This document shows positions 1-7,674 of a stretch of DNA of 14,191 bases, piece after piece. The first letter of the stretch is position 1; every line of letters starts with the position of its first letter. Source of the stretch: UBA6164 sp964344155. GTDB lineage: Bacteria; Patescibacteriota; Gracilibacteria; BD1-5; UBA6164. The position numbers and the translations under genes were made by a program. The notes below the pieces were generated by a model that saw only the letters and a list, made by a program, of their open reading frames with translations, was not told the DNA's origin and searched no databases. Location: contig CAYFMG010000024.1 in the NCBI GenBank assembly GCA_964344155.1, positions 1 to 14,191 of the forward strand, given 5' to 3'.

Positions 1-53
1 TGCTCGGATTCCGACCCCGAGAGGCGTAGGTGCAATTCCTACAGTCCTTGCCA
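1..53 (+). tRNA. tRNA, 3' part, anticodon CCG (Arg, or possibly Trp by codon reassignment)
   Basis: The gene is cut by the window start, so the acceptor 5' strand and D arm are missing. What can be seen is an anticodon stem 4-8/16-20 with an A-C mismatch at its last pair, a 7-base loop TTCCGAC with U33 and A37 around anticodon CCG, a 5-base variable loop, a T stem GTAGG/CCTAC around a TGCAATT loop, acceptor strand AGTCCTT, discriminator G and an encoded CCA. Position 55 of the T loop is G instead of T, which is unusual. CCG reads CGG codons, normally Arg. U72 with G73 is the usual end of bacterial tRNA-Trp, and reassignment of CGG/CGA to Trp has been reported in some Absconditabacterales, so the amino acid is not certain. 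No in-frame CGG or CGA was noticed in the genes of this window. The recombinase gene ends inside this tRNA on the other strand. Confidence 0.8.
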
Positions 54-1613
54 TATTGGAATACTAGAACTAATAGTGTCAGTTTTTACCTTACTGATGC
101 TATTTTTTTGTGGTGCAAACTGTCATTTCTGTCTTTTTAGGGCTTCCTGGTTATTTTGTATAACCTTAAACCAAGGAAATAGGTCTACATCTAGTTTTCA
201 GTCAATTAATTTAAAGTGCAAACCTAAATTTTTAACTATTATTTTCTTAATTTTATAATCTCAGTTTTCAAATGTATACTTTGCTTTACAAGCAAAATCA
301 AATACTTTTTCTATTTCATCTATCTTTTTCTTTCTATTCTGATCTATATTTGTAATACTTTCTTGTATTTGTTTTATTTCTAACTCAAAAGATTTTTTCT
401 TTTTATCAAATACAGTATCAGTTATCTTATTATCTAGTAACATATCAGTCAATTTATCTATTTTGTTTCTAGTTTGTTTTTCTTTTTGATATAAAGTATT
501 AAATAATACTTCCCTTTCTTGTTTTTCCTGCTTAAAATCATTTTTAATAATATTAATAGCCCAAACCTTAAAATCAGGAATTATTTCTATATTTCATATT
601 ATAGTTATTATTTGTTTTTCTAAATCTTCCTGTCTAATTGACTTTTGAGAACAGTTTTGGGTAATAGTTTTTACTTTTTTTGTACACCAATAATAAGAAT
701 ACTTTTTTATTGAATTAGTAGACTTAATGTATTTAGTTTTATCTCCTGCTGTAACCATACTACCACATTCTCAACATTTAATAATTCAAGTATATGAAAA
801 ATTATGTTTTACTAATTTTGCTTTTCAAGAAGTTCCTAGCAATTCTTGTACTCTATTATATTCCTCATATGTAATCATTGGCTTATGTATTCACTTTTTC
901 AACTCTCACTTAAACATAAAATCTCAAGTATAAAATACATTATTTAATATACTATACATAGAGCTCTTAGAAATTTTATTTCATTTTACTGTTCTTAAAA
1001 ACCACTTATTATTCGCAATATCTCTTATTTCACTGACTGTATAATTTCAAGATAGCATCATCTTCCATATTTTTTGAACAAGGTAAAATTTTTCTTCATC
1101 TGGTATTATTGTATGATTTTTTAATTCATTTATATATCATAGAGGTGCAACTCAAGGAAATCATCATTTATCAACTTTAGATTGAATACCTCTTTTAACA
1201 TTTTTACTTAAATCTAATAAAAACTGATTACTCATACCATTTTCTACACTCATAAGTAAACCTGCATCTACTGGGTAGTATTCTCTATCAATTGTAATTA
1301 CTTTTTTAAGTTTTTGTATTTGTAGCATATATTGTATAGTGCCACTATCAATTGGATTCCTAGATAATCTATCAAGCTTCCAAGATATTACGCCTTCAAC
1401 TTTTCAAGAATTTATCTTACCTATCATTTCGCTAAATTTTATTCTTCAAGGAGCTTTAGCACTCATACTTTCTTGGAAAACTTCTACTATCTCTATTCAT
1501 AAGTTTTCTGCTTTTCTTTTCATTACATTTATTTGATCATCTATTGATTGTACTTGTTTTTCATCACTTTCTGAAGATTTTCTTGCATATAAAAAATACT
1601 TTTCTTTTTTCAT
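39..1613 (-). CDS. Large serine recombinase (integrase) of the element
   Basis: A 524-aa site-specific recombinase that should catalyse integration and excision through a serine-DNA covalent intermediate. With TGA as Gly the chain is unbroken. The resolvase domain opens with YARKSSESDEKQ (nucleophile Ser13 in the Y-x-R-x-S motif) and carries KLDRLSRNP near 79-87. The recombinase domain follows, with GGFPGVAPLGYIN at 150-162. A zinc ribbon uses Cys280, Cys283, Cys310 and Cys321. A charged coiled coil spans about 355-440, and a basic tail ends in IPIWQGL. Start ATG 1611-1613 follows an in-frame TAA and places the catalytic motif at the usual distance; no Shine-Dalgarno sequence is seen. The last five codons lie in the tRNA 3' end, with the stop TAG at 39-41, so the present C-terminus depends on the integration site. 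It lies downstream of a structured leader (1648-1752) and is likely the last gene of the minus-strand module. Confidence 0.93.
47..55. repeat. Putative attL core, CTTGCCATA
   Basis: Nine bases covering the tRNA 3' end (last acceptor bases, discriminator, CCA) plus TA. The same nine bases occur at 14137-14145, 14,090 bp away. Short identity at a tRNA end beside a recombinase gene is what an integrated element would leave. The match is short, so the case rests on its position: tRNA end on one side, a stranded terminator on the other. The bases next to the repeat differ at the two copies. Confidence 0.55.
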
Positions 1614-1647
1614 TCTTATTTTTTACAAACTAAAAGGATAGTCCTGA

Positions 1648-1752
1648 TGCAACCTAAAATAATCATACCTACTTTGAGGATACAAAAAATTAGTTCAGAA
1701 CTACCCTATTTAGTCCTAAAAGTTGGTTTTTATTAGATTATTTTAAGTTGCA
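1648..1752 (-). ncRNA. Structured leader or small RNA upstream of the recombinase
   Basis: The 173-bp gap between the zinc-ribbon gene and the recombinase holds a long inverted repeat, 1648-1663 against 1737-1752. On the plus strand 15 of 16 positions pair, with one C-A mismatch. On the minus strand that position becomes a G-U wobble, so all 16 pairs form, which argues that the functional molecule is the minus-strand transcript leading into the recombinase. Inside, TAGTTCAGAACTA (1691-1703) forms a small hairpin followed on the minus strand by six T, like a weak terminator. An alternative pairing, AGGACTA with TAGTTCT, competes with it. This looks like a regulated leader for recombinase expression, or a recombination-site fold. 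No known RNA family is recognised. Confidence 0.45.
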
Positions 1753-1786
1753 AAAGTATTATAACTATATTTTTAAATAAATAAAG

Positions 1787-2107
1787 CTATTTTTTTATTA
1801 TTTTTTCTTCAAGCATACCTTTATATACCTGCTTTTTATATTTTAATCAGGAACATTTTCTACAAATTAACTCTCAATTAACATTATATAAATTAAAACA
1901 TCTACTAGAGCATCTTGGGCACTTAAACCAAATCCTAAATCATCAATAATTAGCTTTAGTTTTTATAATTTCTATTCATTCTAGTTCAAGCTCTAATAAT
2001 TCATTTTTTAGTTTTTCTTCAACTATTTTCATAATACTTTTAATACTAATTTTATTACATTGTTCTAAGTATTTTTTTCCTAAATAATTAACCTTTAATG
2101 TTTTCAT
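1787..2107 (-). CDS. Small zinc-ribbon protein of mobile elements
   Basis: A 106-aa protein. The N-terminal half (about 20-50) is a charged helix; the C-terminal half is a four-cysteine zinc ribbon, Cys63-x2-Cys66 and Cys82-x2-Cys85, inside the pattern YGGFRIWFKCPRC ... LICRKCSGLKYKKQ. From memory, similar small proteins with a G-G-x-R-x-W/Y-F-x-C-P-x-C ... C-R-x-C-x-x-L-x-Y-x-x-Q layout are common in phages and integrative elements, without an assigned function; DNA binding is a guess. Its ATG lies inside the end of the 205-aa gene (20-bp overlap), so the two are translationally coupled and probably co-transcribed. Five TGA codons are read as Gly, including the GG of the motif and the Gly after the last cysteine. 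Confidence 0.8.
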
Positions 2108-2705
2108 TTTCTTTTATATTACTATTAAACTGCTGATTCTGTCAGAAATAAGTATTTTTTGTTTTTACATTTACATTCACTTTTGGTCTTTTTAATTCAA
2201 TAAGGTTATTTAATGCAAAAAGATAGTTTCTATTAGATCTATCTAGCTCTTTTGATAATGAGTTAAGCCAATCAGTTCTTTCTTTGCTTATGTATTCAGT
2301 ATTAATATTAACTGTAACCTTCTGAGACAACTGTAGTATTTTACCATAACTATTAGCTACTATTTCACATAAACTTTTTTCTAATGTAGTATTACAGTTA
2401 TATTCTTTTATTAAATTATTTGTAAGCTCTACAACTGTAGTTCTTAATAAACCATCAAATTGTGTTTCTGCTAATCAGATATGACTTTTATCAAAATTAT
2501 CTATAGATTTAGCATTTGTTCATAAATACTTACTTTCTTCCTCGCTCCATTTTTCTATAGGTTTTGCTAGAATTTTTCATAAATTAGCATATATGCTATC
2601 AGGATGTGTTTCATAGTAATTACATCTTGATATTCTTTCTTTAACTTCCTGCTTACTTAAAGGTTTAATTAATTCCTTTGTTTTAGTTTTCCTTTTTTTA
2701 GACAT
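2088..2705 (-). CDS. Uncharacterised mobile-element protein, 205 aa
   Basis: No named family is recognised. The protein is largely helical and charged: a basic N-terminus (residues 1-12), a middle region near 75-130 with QFDGLLRTTVVELTNN, and a C-terminal helix around 150-172 (NYLFALNNLIELKRP), followed by an unusual tail NVNVKTKNTYFGQNQQFN at about 177-194. By eye the helix plus the asparagine/glutamine-rich tail resembles unnamed proteins encoded beside integrase and zinc-ribbon genes in other integrative elements, but this is a recollection and was not searched. Start ATG 2703-2705 sits about 10 bp below the presumed transcription start of a TATAAT-box promoter and a large dyad. The gene overlaps the zinc-ribbon gene by 20 bp. 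Confidence 0.75.
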
Positions 2706-2721
2706 AAGTTTATATCTTACT

Positions 2722-2727
2722 ATTATA
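2722..2727 (-). promoter_or_regulatory. -10 box of the 205-aa gene promoter
   Basis: A consensus TATAAT on the minus strand lies 17 bp upstream of the ATG, which would leave a leader of roughly 10 bases. No good -35 hexamer is found at 17 bp. The expected -35 position is occupied by the large dyad 2731-2794, which suggests that an activator or repressor bound there controls this promoter. Confidence 0.45.
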
Positions 2728-2730
2728 AAA

Positions 2731-2794
2731 TTCACCATGTACACTACATTCACTTTATTATTATTTTAAACAAAGTAATAGTGTACATAGTGAA
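2731..2794. repeat. Large imperfect palindrome, operator or origin candidate
   Basis: The arms read TTCAC, one mismatch, ATGTACACTA on the left (2731-2746) and TAGTGTACAT, one mismatch, GTGAA on the right (2779-2794). An inner ACTTT/AAAGT pair lies at 2752-2756 and 2772-2776. The 10-bp core arms are perfect. No T run follows that would suit a terminator, and the dyad sits between the ATPase stop and the promoter of the 205-aa gene. It could be an operator, a cruciform, or a replication or excision control site served by the adjacent ATPase. Confidence 0.6.
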
Positions 2795-2806
2795 GTAAGT
2801 GAGCTT

Positions 2807-4021
2807 TTATTTAATATTATACTCAGCGTATAATCTATTTAGCTCTATTTCATTATTTTCTAACCTAACAACAGTTCAGTTATTTTTTCTATATGTTTTT
2901 AATCAATTTTGTTTCAATAAGCTACCAAGTTTTCTAGCTGTAAAATTATTTCTTCACTCTATTATAGATAGTTGATCTAATATGTATTTTATATACACAT
3001 CATTATCTTTTTTAAATTTTTTATATATTATTTCTAAAATAACTCATAGTACACTATTTTTTCTATCTTCAAGTATCTCCTCCTGTTTATTTTTAATATT
3101 TTTTAATACTTCTTCTTTAACAGAATTAATTTTTATTAAAGATAGTAAAGGATTTACAATTTGATTTAATCTAGGCTCTATTCAATCAATAGCATCTTTA
3201 GATACTGTTATATTAAAAAAATTATCATATCTATATCTGTATAGCTTATTTCTCAGCTCTTGTGCTTCTTTGTAGAAATTTTCATCTAAACATATTGGAA
3301 TGTCTGTCCTCTTAGACTTTTTCATAATATGAGATAAGCATCTGCTCTCTGTTGCTTTATCTTTAAATTCCATTCTTCATCAAATAATTTTTGGTCAAAA
3401 TACATTATAACATTTTGGTTCAAAACCTTCTCAGTCAGCTCTCATTATAGAGTATCATTTCTGATATCAGTTATTATATATTTTTATCATTTCATTAGAT
3501 GTATCACTGTGAGAAATATCTGCTTCATCTATTACTAATGTTCAGTTAAACTTATCTATCATCCTAAATATAGCTGATATACTTGATCCTCAATTTGTAA
3601 TCATAGGGATAAAACAAATACTTCCTATAGTTTTTAGTAATCTAGATTTTCAAGAACCATAATCTCAAATAACTCTTAAGTATGGTAATTCAGAAAAATT
3701 ATCATACACATATGTTAGTAAAATATAATAAGTACATATTATTCTAAAATTCTGAGGTATATCTACATATTTTTTTATAAAACTATTTATACTTTTTAAT
3801 AAATCCTGTTCTGTTCAGTAATCAGTTAACATAGTAGGTAAAAGCAATGATCAGTTACTAATAAAAGATGAAGTAGTACTAATAGGAAAATATGTTTCTT
3901 CATCTATATCTACTTTACTTTTAATACTAAAACTGTTGTCTTTTTTAGAAAAATAAATAAACTTTGTTTGGTTATTAGACATTATAGTATCAACTATAAT
4001 GTCTTTAGAATGGTATCTCAT
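2807..4021 (-). CDS. AAA+/SF3-like ATPase (helicase-like) of the mobile element
   Basis: A 404-aa P-loop ATPase. Walker A is GDYGSGKSR (Lys125), followed by TNGGSSISA near 142. Walker B is TLVIDEAD at 161-168. Conserved downstream segments are NNGYQKGYSIMRADGEGFEP (183-202), VFGPKIIGGR (207-216) and ATESRCL (223-229), the likely sensor and arginine-finger region. A long helical stretch (280-345) leads to a small winged-helix-like C-terminus (350-404). This layout matches helicase-like ATPases of integrative elements, which probably unwind or replicate the excised form; that role is inferred from the family. ATG 4019-4021 was chosen because it overlaps the upstream gene by only 17 bp. An in-frame ATG at 4121-4123 would add 34 residues and overlap far more. 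A TAG blocks the frame near 4166. Confidence 0.85.
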
Positions 4022-4361
4022 CAATACTAATTTCTTCTTCTGTATTTTTTTGATGCTTTTGTTTTTCATTATTTCACTGATTAGTAAGTATATGTTTAAT
4101 TTCATTATATCTTTTTCACTCATAAAGTAATCAAACAATCTTTTTCTCAATCTTTGGGATTTTAGCTATTTCATCATGGTAAAGATAAGAAATTATTGCT
4201 TCTCATTTCAAAATTCTTCTATTTTGAATTAGTTCTTTTTTTGTCATTCAAGTAGCTATTTCATACACTAAGTTTCTAAAATTGATAAAAGGATTAATTC
4301 CACCTTTAGATTTATATTTTCATGAGCTAATCAACTCATGTAGTAATTCATTAATTTCCAT
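4005..4361 (-). CDS. Unknown protein, 118 aa, upstream of the ATPase
   Basis: No family is recognised. It is a small, basic, mostly helical soluble protein with GGINPFINFRNLVYEIATGMTKK in the first third (given in part: GINPFINF, residues 21-28) and a hydrophilic tail rich in Lys, Asn and Glu ending in ISIDEIPF. Six TGA codons are read as Gly. It starts 4 bp after the stop of the 47-aa gene and its end overlaps the ATPase start by 17 bp, so it belongs to the same transcription unit. It could be an accessory factor to the ATPase. Fusion with the ATPase by frameshift was considered and is not needed, since both reading frames have their own start and stop. Confidence 0.7.
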
Positions 4362-4365
4362 TTTT

Positions 4366-4509
4366 TTAAAAATTATTATCTAAAATTATTTTTATATGAT
4401 TAACTAAAATTAATCATAATTCTAAAGCATCTTGATCTGTTAGTTCTATATTAAAATGCTTTTTGTATAGAGTTTTAAACTCTTTTAATTGTTGTTCTGT
4501 TAATTTCAT
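4366..4509 (-). CDS. Small conserved protein, 47 aa
   Basis: The sequence starts MKLTEQQLKEFKTLYKKHF and continues NIELTDQDALELGLILV. It is a single compact helical unit. Short proteins of this kind (a K-x-L-Y-x-K-x-F/Y-x-I-E-L-x-x-x-E/D-A-L pattern) are, from memory, frequent in candidate-phyla-radiation genomes near recombinase and mobilisation genes, without a known function. It is the first gene of the minus-strand run leading to the ATPase and is followed 4 bp later by the 118-aa gene. A perfect 14-bp palindrome lies 14 bp upstream of its start, so it may be the regulated first gene of the operon. Confidence 0.75.
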
Positions 4510-4523
4510 ATTAACATTTTTCA

Positions 4524-4537
4524 CTTAATGCATTAAG
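4524..4537. promoter_or_regulatory. Perfect 14-bp palindrome, operator candidate
   Basis: CTTAATGCATTAAG is its own reverse complement and lies just upstream of the 47-aa gene on the minus strand. Two AAGCTT copies flank it on one side (4535-4540 and 4550-4555). A site of this size and position suits a dimeric repressor controlling the ATPase operon. The winged-helix regulator encoded next door is a candidate binder. No convincing -35/-10 pair could be assigned. Confidence 0.45.
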
Positions 4538-4576
4538 CTTAAATAAATCAAGCTTGTAGCAACATAATAATTTTAA

Positions 4577-4610
4577 AATAAAAAAAGATAGAAGTACATT
4601 ACTTCTATCT
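4577..4610 (-). terminator. Intrinsic terminator after the winged-helix regulator gene
   Basis: The perfect 11-bp stem AGATAGAAGTA/TACTTCTATCT (4586-4596 and 4600-4610) has a 3-base loop and is followed, in the minus direction, by a run of seven T. It ends transcription of the regulator gene ahead of the 47-aa gene. The stretch 4611-4697 between the regulator stop and this hairpin holds no supported gene. Confidence 0.8.
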
Positions 4611-4697
4611 ACTATTTAAACTTAGGTTTTTACCTTAAAATACAGAAAAATATTTTTTTATTTTCTACCATACTTTCTACCATTTTACTACTATCAT

Positions 4698-5411
4698 CTA
4701 TGATAAAAAAGCTTTATATGTTTTTTCATTAAAATCATATTTTATAATTATTTTATCTTTCAATCATTTTTCTCTTATTGATTTTCTCATAGTTTTTAAA
4801 TATTGATTAAATGCATTTTTTGTTTGTTTAGTGAGTTTAATTAAGTTTTCTCTAGAAATTCATCAATCATCAGTTTTTATAAGAATATTTTTTAAAATTA
4901 TTTTTTCAATTTTATTTAAAGTATAAACAATCTCTCAATTACAATTAACAATAGTATATCATTTTATTTTTAATCAAGTAGTTACTTTAGTATTTTCTTT
5001 TTCTACATTATTATTAGCATTATTATTTCAAAGTAGATTTTCTAATAATACCATATCTAAGATTAAAAAATTACCATAACTAGATAAAAGATTGAAATCT
5101 TTATATTTTTCAACACTTTCACAAAAATCTATACTTGGATAAAATAAATTAGTATCTAATATTACTTTTTCTAATTTTAAAAACTCTAACATTTCAATAT
5201 TAAAATGTATATTTTTATCAAAAAAATAGAATTTATAACCTCTTTTTTTATCATAATATTTTTCTGTAACACTTAGGTTATTTTTTGTATTTTCAGTATA
5301 TTTTCATTCTAAGATTTCATATTCTAACAAAAATGGATCAAAAGAATTAGATTTAATTTTTCTAATTAATTTTTGTAATGCAATTTTATTTTCCCTTTCG
5401 CCAAAATCCAT
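4698..5411 (-). CDS. Winged-helix transcriptional regulator with unknown N-terminal domain
   Basis: A 237-aa protein. The C-terminal part (about 164-228) reads as an OmpR-type winged helix: a hydrophobic first helix LNKIEKIILKNIL, the turn ISRENLIKLT (185-194), the recognition-helix region AFNQYLKTMRKSIRE (200-214), and a beta wing KDKIIIKYDF. The first 150 residues are not recognised; they contain alternating aromatic strands (YKFYFFDKNIHF) and an Asn-rich linker at 129-138. The gene diverges from the defence operon, and its promoter appears to share the -35 box with the operon promoter. One of three TGGCGAAA sequences covers its codons 3-5, and the other two lie in the operon leader, so autoregulation and control of the operon are plausible. 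Start ATG 5409-5411. Confidence 0.75.
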
Positions 5412-5444
5412 ATTTTATATATTTTAGGTTGCTAAACTACTAAA

Positions 5445-5473
5445 ATTTTATCATAAATTCTAAAAATTTGCAA
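5445..5473 (-). promoter_or_regulatory. Promoter of the winged-helix regulator gene
   Basis: On the minus strand, -35 TTGCAA (5468-5473), a 17-bp spacer and -10 TAAAAT (5445-5450) would start transcription about 27 bp ahead of the ATG. TTGCAA is its own reverse complement and also serves the plus-strand promoter. Confidence 0.5.
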
Positions 5474-5495
5474 AAAAGACATTTCTGCATATAGT
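5468..5495 (+). promoter_or_regulatory. Promoter of the defence-operon leader
   Basis: On the plus strand, -35 TTGCAA (5468-5473), a 16-bp spacer and -10 TATAGT (5490-5495, five of six consensus bases). Transcription would start near 5502 and produce a leader of about 230 bases before the Mod start. A second possible promoter, TTGACT (5598-5603), 17 bp, TATTTT (5621-5626), lies inside the leader. Confidence 0.45.
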
Positions 5496-5536
5496 CTAGT
5501 AGCCGAAAATATAAATTTTATACTAAAATTTTTTAG

Positions 5537-5605
5537 ATGTTATCAATCGCAGATAACAAGGAGAGAATATCTATCCTCTTCTCCTTTTTTGTGATTTTTG
5601 ACTAA
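5537..5605 (+). CDS. Possible leader peptide, 22 aa
   Basis: A short frame starting ATG 5537-5539 encodes MLSIADNKERISILFSFFVI and two further residues, ending TAA. It spans the first hairpin and the strand with two pairing partners, where ribosome movement could select between the folds. There is no Shine-Dalgarno sequence and no run of a single codon type, so it may simply be chance. Confidence 0.2.
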   Translation: MLSIADNKERISILFSFFVIFD

Positions 5606-5699
5606 AAAGTATGAAGTTTATATTTTTGGCGAAATATTAGGGTACAATATTCTCTCCTTTTTGTTTCGCCATAGATAAAAGCTTCATACAAAAACTTCG

Positions 5700-5728
5700 G
5701 CACCTAGTTTATTAACTAAGTGCTTTTT
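5700..5728 (+). terminator. Terminator-like hairpin directly before Mod
   Basis: A 10-bp stem with one mismatch, GCACCTAGTT/AACTAAGTGC, with loop TATT, is followed by TTTTT. The T run ends 4 bp before the Mod ATG. On the same strand as the operon, it would end the leader RNA unless prevented, making it an attenuator or the 3' end of a small RNA. Confidence 0.65.
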
Positions 5729-5732
5729 AATT

Positions 5733-7664
5733 ATGAAAAAAATTACAGATAATGATATAAAAATCATTTGTGAATGTTTAAAAAACTGAGATACTGTTCC
5801 TAGTAAATATAAAGAAACTATATTTTGAAAAGAAATAGATAAAAAAGAATATGAGCTAAAGTATAGTTGTAAAGAAAGAGAAGAGGATGTAATAGCAAAC
5901 ACATATGCTTCCCCTTTACAGAAAATAAAGACATTTAATTCAGATAAAATTATCAGTCATAGAGAATTAAAAAGAGATAAAACTACAAAAGAACAATTTA
6001 GTTGATGGTACAATAAACTTATTTTCTGAGATAATCTACAAGTACTCAAAACACTACTAACTGATACATTACTTCAGAAACAAATAAAAGACAACTGAGG
6101 TATTAAGCTAATATACATAGATCCACCATTTGCTACTAAAAGTGATTTTACAAGCTGAAAATGAGAAAAAGCCTATACTGATAAGATAGCAGGAGCTGAG
6201 TTTATAGAATTTATTAGAAAAAGATTAGTTTTAATGAAAGAATTACTAGCAGAAGATGGAAGTATATATGTTCATTTAGATACTAAAAAATGACATTATA
6301 TAAAAATTATAATGGATGAAGTGTTTTGAGAACATAATTTTATTAATGAATTAATATGGCATTATAATACTTGAGGTACTGAAAAAAATAGATTTTCTAG
6401 AAAGCATGATAGTATTTATTTATATTCTAAAAACAAAAACTACTTATTTAATACTCAAAAAGAACCATATAGAGAAGATTCAACTGATCATTTTGATAAT
6501 ATTGATGAAAATTGAAGAAAATATCGTTTAAAAGAAGTTAATTGAAAAAAATATATATATTATTTAGATGAGTGAAGAATATGCCATGATGTATGGGAAA
6601 CTATAAATTCTGTTAATTCTGTAGCTAAAGAAAGAGTATTTTATCCTACACAAAAACCTGAAAAATTACTAGAAAGAATTATAAAAGCTAGTTCTAATGA
6701 GTGAGATATAGTTTTAGATGCTTTTGCTTGAAGTTGAACTACTGTAGCTGTAGCAGAAAAGTTATGAAGAAAATGGATTGGTATAGATGGTTGAAAATTA
6801 TCTATATATACAATTCAAAATAGATTAATGAACCTCAAAAAGGATATTTGAAATAAATGAAAAGATTTAAAACCAAAACCATTTGCTGTATATAATGCTT
6901 GATTATATGATTTTAAAATATTAAAAAATTTAGATTGGAATACTTTTGTATGGTTTACTCTTTCATTATTTCAATGCAAACAAGAAGAACATAAAATAGA
7001 TGGGATAAAATTTGATTGATATTTAAATCTTAATCACGTGCAAGTATTTGATTATAATCACTGAAGACAATGAATAGTATTAGATAAATGATACTTAGAA
7101 AATATAGATGAGAAAATCTGAAACAAAATATGAAAAAGAATATATATAATTGCACCTGCTACAAAAATAGACTGAATACTAGAAGATGTTGTTAAAATAA
7201 ACAATAGAGAATACTTTTTATTAAGAGTTCCCTATTCAATAATAAAAGAACTATATACAAAAGAATTTGAAAAAATAAAACAACCTACAAGTGAAGATGA
7301 TGTAAATAATACAGTAGAAGCTGTATGATTTGATTTTATAAAAATACCTAAAGTAAAAGTAAATTATAATTTGAACTGAAATAAAACTGAAATAAAAATA
7401 GAAAAATTTATATCAAATGTAATATCAAATAAGAAATTAGATTATAAAAACCTAGAAACACTCTCAACAGTAATAATAGATTATGAATATAATTGAGAAT
7501 ATATTAATTTTGAAGAAGTAATATTTGCAGATCAAATAAAGAAAAATGATTATACTATAGAATTGGACAAAAATAAACTTGAACAAGACTGTATGATAAT
7601 TTACATAGATATTTTCTGAAATGAAAAAAAAGAAATAATAACAATAAAAAATTTTACTAAATAA
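5733..7664 (+). CDS. mod: Type III-like DNA adenine methyltransferase (Mod)
   Basis: A 643-aa beta-class amino-methyltransferase that would transfer a methyl group from S-adenosylmethionine to a base in a short recognition sequence, protecting self DNA from the partner Res. The catalytic motif IYIDPPFATKSDF has Asp130-Pro-Pro-Phe133. The AdoMet-binding motif DAFAGSGTTVA (329-339) comes later, which is the beta-class order of type III Mod. The target-recognition part lies in about 185-320, and the TQKP segment precedes motif I. A C-terminal domain of about 280 residues continues with HVQVFDY and YIIAPA segments. About 32 TGA codons are read as Gly, including both glycines of FAGSGTT, which fixes the genetic code. 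Length suits type III Mod. No Shine-Dalgarno sequence is seen; the start context is TTAATTATG. The specificity and whether it makes N6-methyladenine cannot be read from sequence. Confidence 0.92.
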
Positions 7665-7674
7665 ATAACTAATT

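Larger units (their letters stand above)
5502..5732 (+). ncRNA. Structured leader or regulatory RNA of the defence operon
   Basis: The 321-bp gap between the regulator and Mod is dense with structure. GTTATC/GATAAC (5539-5557) forms a hairpin. AAGGAGA (5558-5564) can pair with TCTCCTT (5580-5586), followed by T4, like a terminator. Alternatively the longer AAGGAGAGAATAT (5558-5570) pairs perfectly over 13 bp with 5647-5659. That second partner lies in the loop of a nested hairpin GTATGAAG/CTTCATAC (5609-5616/5682-5689) around GGCGAAA/TTTCGCC (5628-5634/5664-5670), so pairing would make a pseudoknot. The region ends in a terminator-like hairpin. It could be an attenuating leader or a free small RNA of about 225 bases. 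No known RNA family is recognised. Confidence 0.5.

Noticed and set aside
4005..4361. Programmed frameshift joining the 118-aa protein to the ATPase
   Set aside because: Each frame has its own start and stop, the overlap is only 17 bp, and no slippery site with a following structure was seen.
4670..4684. 15-bp sequence TTTTCTACCATACTT shared with about 13686-13700
   Set aside because: In DNA this AT-rich, one or two 15-bp matches are expected by chance in a window of this size; one copy is simply coding sequence for KYGRK.
4640..4690. 17-codon frame downstream of the winged-helix gene on the minus strand
   Set aside because: Too short, with no conserved features, and it lies between the stop codon and the terminator of that gene.
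5691..5728. Resemblance of the leader 3' hairpin (ACTTCGGCACC ... GTGCTTTTT) to the end of a Cas9 tracrRNA
   Set aside because: No cas gene, CRISPR repeat or anti-repeat is present. The likeness covers only a common terminator shape.
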